From contig CALJUC010000101.1 in assembly GCA_937975585.1 (NCBI GenBank), forward strand, positions 1-11,085: a stretch of DNA of 11,085 bases, written 5' to 3'. The position numbers and the translations under genes are program-made. The notes beneath the pieces were generated by a model, which was not told where the DNA came from, did not search any database, and saw nothing but the letters and a program-made list of their open reading frames with translations. The stretch comes from an uncultured Moraxella sp. (GTDB lineage: Bacteria > Pseudomonadota > Gammaproteobacteria > Pseudomonadales > Moraxellaceae). This document shows, piece by piece, positions 6,094-11,085 of the stretch (its first letter is position 1; each line of letters begins with the position of its first letter).

Positions 6094-7404
6094 ATGCTTG
6101 CAGAGATTTGGCACAGTCTAGTTAGCCACCCGCAGTTTTTTGCGATGTTGACCATCCCGTTTGTCACGGCGGTGGTGACTTGGGCACATGTGTGGATGGC
6201 ATTAAAAATGCTATTTTACCCCATTCATTTTTGGGGTTTGCCGATTAAAAACTTCCCAGGTGGTGGTATTGGTTGGCAAGGCATTGTGCCGCGTAAAGCC
6301 GGTAAAATCTCTGGCATTATTGTCGACCAGACCTTATCCAAATTAGGCTCGCTTGATGAGTTTTTTCAGGCGATGAACCCAGAGGAAGTGGCCGACTATA
6401 TTAGCCAGACCATGAACCACAATCTTGATGCGCTGATTGATGAGATGATGATGGAGCGTTCGGCTAGCCTTTGGCAATCGCTCCCGTATGCAGTGAAGCG
6501 CCGAATTTATGCTTATGGTCATGAGCAGTTACCTGTGTTGATGAAACAGTTGGTGCTAGACTTGACCGCCAATGTCGAAAACTTGGTCGATATGCGTGAG
6601 ATGATTGTCAATAAGATGGAATCAGATCGCGCGCTCATGGTACGGATGTTTTTGAAGGTTGGACAAAAAGAGATTAATTTTATTTGGCATATCAGTGCAT
6701 TAATCGGGTTCATCTTTGGTATCGTGCAAATGGCGATTTTTTGGTTTGTGCCGCAGCATTGGACGGTGCCGTTTTTTGCCGCGATCTGGGGTTTGTTGAC
6801 CAACTGGATTGCGATTTGGATGGTGTTTAACCCGGTTGAGCCGCATTATTATCGCTTTATCAAAGTCATCAGTTTTAGCAAAAAATTTCCTTTTATTCGT
6901 TTGCACGTTCCCCATATTGCCACCTTTAATTGGCAAGGGGGATTTATGAAGCGGCAACCTGAGGTATCTGAGGTTTTTGCCGAGATTGTGGTCAAGGATT
7001 TGGTGACATTAAAGAATATCATGCACGAAATGATGTATGGTACGCGCTCAGCGGCTACGCGAGGCTTGATTAAGCAGCATATTCAGCCGCTACTTGAATC
7101 ACAAGTGGTCAAGACCAGTCTAAAATTTGGTTTGGGGCGCAAAGAATTTGGCCAACTAAAAAATGTCATCGTGGATAAGTCGATTGCGGCGACGATGGTG
7201 CCGATGAGTAACCCAGAGCTGAACCAAAGTCGTGCGGATAAGATTTTTGGGTTGTTTCGTGACCGGATTCGGGCGCTAACGCCACATGAGTTCCAAAACT
7301 TGTTGCGTCCCGCGTTTCGGGAAGATGAGTTAACCTTGATTATTTTGGGTGGGGTAACAGGCTTTTTAGCCGGTTGGTTACATTTGATTTTAGTGTTTTA
7401 TTAA
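6094..7404 (+). CDS. DUF445 family membrane protein
   Basis: This 436-residue protein is a DUF445 member, a membrane family without a firmly established biochemical role. The signature occurs near the N-terminus as WMALKMLFYP (34-43) and GIGWQGIVPRKAGKIS (58-73). It recurs as WIAIWMVFNP (238-247) and NWQGGFMKRQPEVS (279-292), so the protein looks like two related halves. Hydrophobic segments are about 15-41, 196-219, 225-247 and a C-terminal one at 413-435. The long segment between the first and second is helical and charged. The ATG at 6094 follows a purine-rich AAGGG at close spacing. An extended -10 lies about 100 bases upstream. ccmF begins 57 bases after the stop on the same strand, so co-transcription with the cytochrome c maturation genes is possible. 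Family membership is well supported. A role in haem or cytochrome biogenesis would be inference from position only. Confidence 0.88.
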   Translation: MLAEIWHSLVSHPQFFAMLTIPFVTAVVTWAHVWMALKMLFYPIHFWGLPIKNFPGGGIGWQGIVPRKAGKISGIIVDQTLSKLGSLDEFFQAMNPEEVADYISQTMNHNLDALIDEMMMERSASLWQSLPYAVKRRIYAYGHEQLPVLMKQLVLDLTANVENLVDMREMIVNKMESDRALMVRMFLKVGQKEINFIWHISALIGFIFGIVQMAIFWFVPQHWTVPFFAAIWGLLTNWIAIWMVFNPVEPHYYRFIKVISFSKKFPFIRLHVPHIATFNWQGGFMKRQPEVSEVFAEIVVKDLVTLKNIMHEMMYGTRSAATRGLIKQHIQPLLESQVVKTSLKFGLGRKEFGQLKNVIVDKSIAATMVPMSNPELNQSRADKIFGLFRDRIRALTPHEFQNLLRPAFREDELTLIILGGVTGFLAGWLHLILVFY

Positions 7405-7418
7405 TCGATAAGTTAACA

Positions 7419-7433
7419 GACAAACGGTTTGTC
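7419..7433 (+). repeat. Perfect 7-1-7 palindrome upstream of ccmF
   Basis: GACAAAC, G, GTTTGTC in the 57-base gap between the DUF445 gene and ccmF, 28 bases before the ccmF ATG. The one-base centre suits a dimeric DNA-binding protein better than an RNA hairpin, though a shorter stem could form in RNA. No T run follows it, so it is not a terminator. Confidence 0.45.
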
Positions 7434-7451
7434 AAAGCGTCGTTGGGCGGT

Positions 7452-7456
7452 AGGAG
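7452..7456 (+). promoter_or_regulatory. Ribosome binding site deciding the ccmF start
   Basis: AGGAG lies five bases before the ATG at 7462. The open frame continues upstream to a TTG at 7429 that has no such site, so 7462 is the start. Confidence 0.8.
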
Positions 7457-7461
7457 TCAGT

Positions 7462-9531
7462 ATGTTAATCACAGAGTTGGGTTATTTTGCCTTGGTGACC
7501 GCGATGATTATCGCGATATTACAGGTGATATTTCCGACTGTGGGCGTGTTTCGCCATCAGCCAGCATGGCAGCGCTTGGCGAGTAGTTTCGCGGTGGCGC
7601 AGTTTTTAGCGACCGGGTTATCGTTTTTATGCTTGATGTACGGCTTTTATGCCAATGACTTTACCTTAAGTTATGTGGCCAATCAGTCGAACTCATTATT
7701 ACCTTGGTACTATCGTTTGTCAGCGACGTGGGGTGGCCATGAAGGCTCATTACTACTGTGGGTGACGATTTTGGCGACTTGGGGTATGGCAGTTGCAGTA
7801 TTTAGCAAAAGCTTGCCGCTTAATATGCGGGCGCGTGTACTGGTGGTGATTGGTTTCGTCCAATTGATGATGTTGTCGATGATTGTTTTTGTGTCATCAC
7901 CATTTAATCGCACCTTGCCAAACATTCCAGTCGATGGCGCAGACTTGAACCCACTGTTACAAGACCCTGGTTTGATTTTCCACCCACCGATGCTTTATAT
8001 GGGGTATGTCGGTGCGGTCGTGCCGTTTGCCTTTGCAATTGCTGCATTATGGGCAGGACGTTTGGATGCGGTGTGGACACGTTGGTCACGCCCTTGGACG
8101 TTGGCAGCGTGGTGCTGTTTGACCTTGGGTATTTCGTTTGGTTCGCTATGGGCCTATAACGAGCTTGGCTGGGGTGGTTGGTGGTTTTGGGACCCGGTTG
8201 AAAATGCGTCATTAATGCCTTGGTTGGGTGGTGCGGCATTAATTCACTCATTGGCGGTGACCGAAAAACGTGGTGTGTTCAAAGCTTGGACAATTATGCT
8301 TGCGATTTTTACCTTTGCGTTAAGCTTGTTGGGTACCTTCTTGGTACGTTCAGGCGTGATTACCTCCGTGCATTCCTTTGCCGCTGATCCGACCCGCGGT
8401 TTGTTTATTCTAGTGATTTTAGGCGTAGTTATTGGCGGTGGTTTGGCGATGTTCGCATGGCGCGGTTGGCGCTTGACCCAAGAAAGCCATTATCAGCTAA
8501 AATCACGCGAAACCTTGTTGGTCATTAATAACGTTATTATCCTGGTTGCGACCATTGTGGTGGTACTGGGGACACTCTATCCAATGATTGCGGATGCATT
8601 CAAACTTGGTCAAGTATCAGTCGGTGCGCCATACTTTAATGCGCTGTTTGTTCCGTTAACTTGGCTCTTATTGTTGGTACTCGGTCTAGGGCCGGTTAGC
8701 CGTTGGAAACGCGATACCCGTCCGTTCTTGGGTGTGAGTTTGGCGATTTTGGCCAGTAGCTTTGTCCTAGCGGCGATTATCAGCTATGTGTTGACCCACT
8801 CAATGATGCTAAATATCATCATGTCAGCGGCATTAAGCCTATGGGTGTTGGTATGGATAGTAGCTGATATTAAAGATAAAACGCGCCATGCACCGAGCCT
8901 TGTCAAAGGTTTGCGCCGCCTCAATATGGGTTATTGGGGTATGCAGCTTGCGCATTTGGGTATTTTATTGGTTGTGGTCGGTATTGCGATTACCACCAGT
9001 ACCAGTATCGAAAAAGACGTCGCTATGACTGAAGGTGAAACCGTACAAGTCCAAGGTTATGACTTTACTTTAGTAGATTTCCGCCAAGTCCGCGGGCCCA
9101 ACTATGATGCTAGCCAAGCCGTGGTCAAGGTCAGCAAAGACGGCAAGCAAATTACCAGCTTATTGCCAGAAAAACGTCATTATGTGGTTAGTCAAATGCC
9201 GATGACTGAAGCCTCGATTCATTACAATCCAATGCGCGATGTGTATATGGCGTTGGGTGAGCCGATCCTAGAAGGCAATCAAACTGAAGCCAATGCCACC
9301 AAATGGGCGGTGCGTATTTATGTCAAGCCTGCCGTGCGTTGGATATGGTGGGGATCATTTGTGATTGCGTTGGGCGCGGTGATTAGCATGTTTGACAAAC
9401 GCTATCGTAAAGTAGGTCGCAATCGTTTACTCAATGTCAGTGACAATGTGGCTGACAACCAAGAGCCTACAGTGGTCAGTGTGTTTAATGAAAAAGTCGT
9501 CAATGACACAATTAGCATCGACAAGGCATAA
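7462..9531 (+). CDS. ccmF: Cytochrome c-type biogenesis protein CcmF (haem lyase subunit)
   Basis: The 689-residue polytopic inner-membrane protein is the core of the System I holocytochrome c synthetase. It accepts haem from CcmE and attaches it to the CxxCH cysteines of apocytochrome c in the periplasm, together with CcmH and CcmI. The tryptophan-rich WWD motif is at about 236-253 (GWGGWWFWDPVENASLMP). The conserved histidines are His174 (FHPPML), His262 (LIHSLAV), His304 (SVHSF) and His498 (QLAHLG), plus the family motif TWGGHEGSLLLW (89-100). About 14-15 hydrophobic segments are visible, with a large periplasmic region near 515-610 before the last one. Length is normal and no key residue is missing. 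The start is fixed by AGGAG at 7452. It begins 57 bases after the DUF445 gene, and ccmG follows after a long 151-base gap. ccmE, which often precedes ccmF, is not there. Confidence 0.97.
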   Translation: MLITELGYFALVTAMIIAILQVIFPTVGVFRHQPAWQRLASSFAVAQFLATGLSFLCLMYGFYANDFTLSYVANQSNSLLPWYYRLSATWGGHEGSLLLWVTILATWGMAVAVFSKSLPLNMRARVLVVIGFVQLMMLSMIVFVSSPFNRTLPNIPVDGADLNPLLQDPGLIFHPPMLYMGYVGAVVPFAFAIAALWAGRLDAVWTRWSRPWTLAAWCCLTLGISFGSLWAYNELGWGGWWFWDPVENASLMPWLGGAALIHSLAVTEKRGVFKAWTIMLAIFTFALSLLGTFLVRSGVITSVHSFAADPTRGLFILVILGVVIGGGLAMFAWRGWRLTQESHYQLKSRETLLVINNVIILVATIVVVLGTLYPMIADAFKLGQVSVGAPYFNALFVPLTWLLLLVLGLGPVSRWKRDTRPFLGVSLAILASSFVLAAIISYVLTHSMMLNIIMSAALSLWVLVWIVADIKDKTRHAPSLVKGLRRLNMGYWGMQLAHLGILLVVVGIAITTSTSIEKDVAMTEGETVQVQGYDFTLVDFRQVRGPNYDASQAVVKVSKDGKQITSLLPEKRHYVVSQMPMTEASIHYNPMRDVYMALGEPILEGNQTEANATKWAVRIYVKPAVRWIWWGSFVIALGAVISMFDKRYRKVGRNRLLNVSDNVADNQEPTVVSVFNEKVVNDTISIDKA

Positions 9532-9682
9532 ATGGTCGTCATTCACTATACCTGCGAGAAGACAGTAATATTGCAGGTAAGCTTATCAAGTAAGCCGCTC
9601 AGCAAGGTTTAAACAACTGGGCAAGTGACCTTGATAGCATTAGCTTAGTAAAGTAGGGTCGTAACAACATAGGGTTTTAACA
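9532..9682 (+). other. ccmF-ccmG spacer with three inverted repeats
   Basis: This 151-base gap is long for neighbouring ccm genes. It holds three candidate RNA stems: TACCTGC (9549-9555) with GCAGGTA (9573-9579), GCTTA-TCAAG-TAAGC (9581-9595), and CAAGGT (9603-9608) with ACCTTG (9628-9633). None is followed by a T run, so no terminator is seen. I find no small gene or good promoter here. Confidence 0.4.
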
Positions 9683-10258
9683 ATGGCATTGCAAAAAAAA
9701 CAACTTTGGTTTTTGATCCCATTATTGGCATTTTTATTAGCGATTGGGCTATTTTATAGCCGCTTGGGTAAAGACACCACGGTGGTCACCAATACCTCGT
9801 TAAACCGGTCACTACCAGCATTCAAATTACCAATGCTAGGTCAACCGGATCGCGTATTGACTGAGAAGGATCTGCCAAAATCGCCCTATATTTTGAATGT
9901 GTGGGCCTCATGGTGTATCACCTGTAAAATCGAACACCCATTTTTGCTACAGATGGCGAAGGCAGGCGTGCCGATTGTTGGGGTTAATTACAAAGACGAA
10001 CCCAAAGATGCATTACGCTACCTGAATGACAACCAAGACCCATTTGCCCTCAATGTCCAAGATGTTGACGGAAGCTATGGTATTGAGCTTGGCCTGACGG
10101 GTGCGCCAGAAAGCTTCATTGTCGACAGTCGTGGTGCAGTGCGTCAGCATATCATCGGTGAAATCAACGAAGAGCGTTACAATAAACAAGTATTGCCTTG
10201 TATGACGGCACTGCGTAACAACGCCGATGAAAGTCAGGTGAAAGAGGTATGCCAATGA
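9683..10258 (+). CDS. ccmG: Thiol:disulfide interchange protein CcmG/DsbE
   Basis: The 191-residue protein is a membrane-anchored periplasmic thioredoxin-like protein. It uses electrons supplied by DsbD/CcdA to reduce CcmH or apocytochrome c so that haem can be attached. Residues 8-25 form the N-terminal anchor. The thioredoxin fold has the active site WASWCITC (Cys78, Cys81) and the cis-proline loop TGAPESFIVD (139-148), where family members usually have TGxPE. The C-terminus carries two further cysteines (Cys173 and Cys190), which are not part of the usual active site. AGGG lies eight bases before the start region of the ATG at 9683. The stop overlaps the ATG of ccmH, implying coupled translation. 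Length is normal for the family. The symbol dsbE is equally used. Confidence 0.95.
   Translation: MALQKKQLWFLIPLLAFLLAIGLFYSRLGKDTTVVTNTSLNRSLPAFKLPMLGQPDRVLTEKDLPKSPYILNVWASWCITCKIEHPFLLQMAKAGVPIVGVNYKDEPKDALRYLNDNQDPFALNVQDVDGSYGIELGLTGAPESFIVDSRGAVRQHIIGEINEERYNKQVLPCMTALRNNADESQVKEVCQ
10244..10247 (+). promoter_or_regulatory. Ribosome binding site deciding the ccmH start
   Basis: GAGG is seven bases before the ATG at 10255 but only one base before the in-frame ATG at 10249, so the second ATG is the likely start. Confidence 0.6.
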
Positions 10259-10791
10259 AACCACTAAACCGTATCCGCAGCAATCGTAAAATCAGTACAA
10301 CGCTCGCTGCCTTAGTACTTACAGGCGCGTTAAGTGGTGTCAGTATGGCGGCGATTGATGTGTACCAATTTGATAACCCACGTCAAGAAGCCCAATATCG
10401 TGCCTTGATTGAAGAGTTTCGCTGTCCTAAGTGCCAAAACCAAAACTTAGCAGGCTCTGATGCGCCCATTGCGCAAGACTTAAAGCAAAAGACGTATGAA
10501 TTGGTCAAAGATGGTCGTTCGGATGCCGAAATACGTCAATATATGTACGAGCGTTACGGTGACTTTATCAGTTATAAACCACCAGTGCGTCCATCGACTT
10601 GGATTTTATGGTTTTTCCCGCCGCTATTATTGGCGTTAGTGCTATTGGGTTGGTTTATCAAACATCGACATAGCAATCAACGTAAACAACTTGCCGAAGC
10701 CAGTGTGTTTGACCCGTTATCGGATACCGAACAACAACGCTTACAACAGCTGCTAGATGCCAAAAATACCGAAGCGGATAAGCCAAACTAA
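10255..10791 (+). CDS. ccmH: Cytochrome c-type biogenesis protein CcmH (short, CcmH/CycL type)
   Basis: The 178-residue protein is the periplasmic thiol component of System I and works with CcmF and CcmI to present reduced apocytochrome c. A signal peptide is visible (positively charged residues 3-12, hydrophobic core 16-28, likely cleavage after about residue 32-33, SMAA). The redox motif lies in FRCPKCQNQNLAGSDAPIA (Cys57, Cys60). A three-helix domain follows with YMYERYGDFISYKPP (96-110). The C-terminal membrane anchor is at about 116-135, and the tail ends in a SDTEQQRLQQLL stretch typical of the family. Only the CcmH domain is present and CcmI is a separate gene downstream, unlike the fused E. 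coli protein. The start codon overlaps the ccmG stop (ATGA), and the alternative ATG at 10249 is too close to the ribosome binding site. Confidence 0.95.
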   Translation: MKPLNRIRSNRKISTTLAALVLTGALSGVSMAAIDVYQFDNPRQEAQYRALIEEFRCPKCQNQNLAGSDAPIAQDLKQKTYELVKDGRSDAEIRQYMYERYGDFISYKPPVRPSTWILWFFPPLLLALVLLGWFIKHRHSNQRKQLAEASVFDPLSDTEQQRLQQLLDAKNTEADKPN

Positions 10792-10833
10792 GATATTTAT
10801 CAGAAATTTTGCCAGTTTACGGCAATGAACATA

Positions 10834-10875
10834 GGGGCGAATAGTCGAAATTAGAAGACTATAATTAATCGTCCC
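10834..10875 (+). repeat. Interrupted stem-loop between ccmH and ccmI
   Basis: ATAGTC (10841-10846) pairs perfectly with GACTAT (10857-10862) around a ten-base loop. Directly outside, GGGGCGA (10834-10840) pairs with TCGTCCC (10869-10875) with one G-U pair. Only a six-base bulge (AATTAA, 10863-10868) on the 3' side interrupts the 13 pairs. No T run follows, so this is not a terminator. It ends 29 bases before the ccmI ribosome binding site and may affect processing or relative expression. A smaller TTGCC...GGCAA stem lies at 10809-10825. Confidence 0.5.
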
Positions 10876-10915
10876 GCTGTAAGGCGCGTTAAGCGCTTAT
10901 GAAAAAGGAACACCG

Positions 10916-11085
10916 ATGCCCACGTTTATTTTGTTTATTGGTCTTGCTATCGCGTTGACGCTAACATTGACGGTGATTATCCTATTGCCGTGGTTTCAAA
11001 ACCCGCGACTACAGCGCAGTGATAACCAACTGCTGACCTTAAATATCAGCGTGTTCAAACAGCGTTTAGCCGAGCTTGACGATGA
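10916..11085 (+). CDS. ccmI: Cytochrome c biogenesis protein CcmI, N-terminal part (runs off the right edge)
   Basis: About 56 residues are visible. They begin with a hydrophobic membrane segment (about residues 2-26, FILFIGLAIALTLTLTVIIL core). Then, after a short linker, comes LNISVFKQRLAELDD, which matches the usual LN-x-x-V-[YF]-[KR]-x-RLAELE region of CcmI after its first membrane segment. CcmI is the apocytochrome c chaperone of the haem ligation complex, normally with a periplasmic TPR domain that would lie outside this window. The ATG at 10916 has AAGGA six bases upstream (10905-10909). It lies 124 bases after ccmH in the same direction, completing the order ccmF-ccmG-ccmH-ccmI, which strongly supports the call despite the short length. 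Confidence 0.85.
   Translation, partial: MPTFILFIGLAIALTLTLTVIILLPWFQNPRLQRSDNQLLTLNISVFKQRLAELDD

Noticed and set aside
7429..7461. N-terminal extension of ccmF to a TTG codon
   Set aside because: The ATG at 7462 has AGGAG five bases upstream, and the extension overlaps a palindrome and is not typical of CcmF.
10899..10958. A 19-codon frame starting at ATG 10899 overlapping the ccmI start, as a leader peptide
   Set aside because: It has no ribosome binding site of its own, no run of one amino acid, and overlaps ccmI out of frame, so it is most likely chance.
1..11085. Search for a defence system, toxin-antitoxin pair, transposon, integron or CRISPR array
   Set aside because: All large genes are conserved housekeeping or cytochrome c maturation genes. 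No repeats with regular spacing, transposase or partner gene for the small membrane protein were seen.

Overview
The window reads as an ordinary stretch of a gammaproteobacterial chromosome. The gene set and protein sequences point to Moraxellaceae (Moraxella, Faucicola or Psychrobacter type). The reasons are moderate GC with AT-rich spacers, extended -10 promoters of the form TGCTAAAAT, and the protein flavour. The species assignment is inference. No CRISPR array, insertion sequence, phage gene, tRNA or rRNA was seen.

Left part (1-2111, all minus strand): the N-terminal part of a TetR-family regulator resembling FabR/DesT runs off the left edge, with a good promoter just upstream. Beyond a 180-base spacer lies a dGTPase-like HD-domain triphosphohydrolase (dgt).

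Accessory-looking part (2112-3094): about 400 bases of AT-rich DNA with inverted repeats, then a small plus-strand gene for a single-pass membrane protein I do not recognise, then a 321-base spacer ending in a strong rho-independent terminator. This is the least explained part of the window and could encode a small RNA as well as the small protein.

Cell-wall and ribosome part (3095-5711, minus strand): mrdA (PBP2, the elongation transpeptidase) is followed 46 bases later by rsmD (16S rRNA m2G966 methyltransferase). They probably share a transcript.

Right part (5712-11085, plus strand): a divergent promoter region separates mrdA from a DUF445 membrane protein. Then comes a System I cytochrome c maturation run in the order ccmF, ccmG/dsbE, ccmH, ccmI (cut by the right edge). 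CcmG and CcmH pass reducing power to the apocytochrome haem-binding cysteines, CcmF carries out haem ligation, and CcmI holds the apocytochrome. The haem-export and chaperone genes ccmABCDE are not here, so the pathway is split in this genome or those genes lie elsewhere. The gaps inside this run (151 and 124 bases) are long for a ccm operon and contain inverted repeats, the best being an interrupted 13-pair stem before ccmI.

No clear new multi-gene system is visible. The items most worth testing are the unknown small membrane protein with its orphan terminator, the structured spacers in the ccm run, and the DUF445-ccm linkage.
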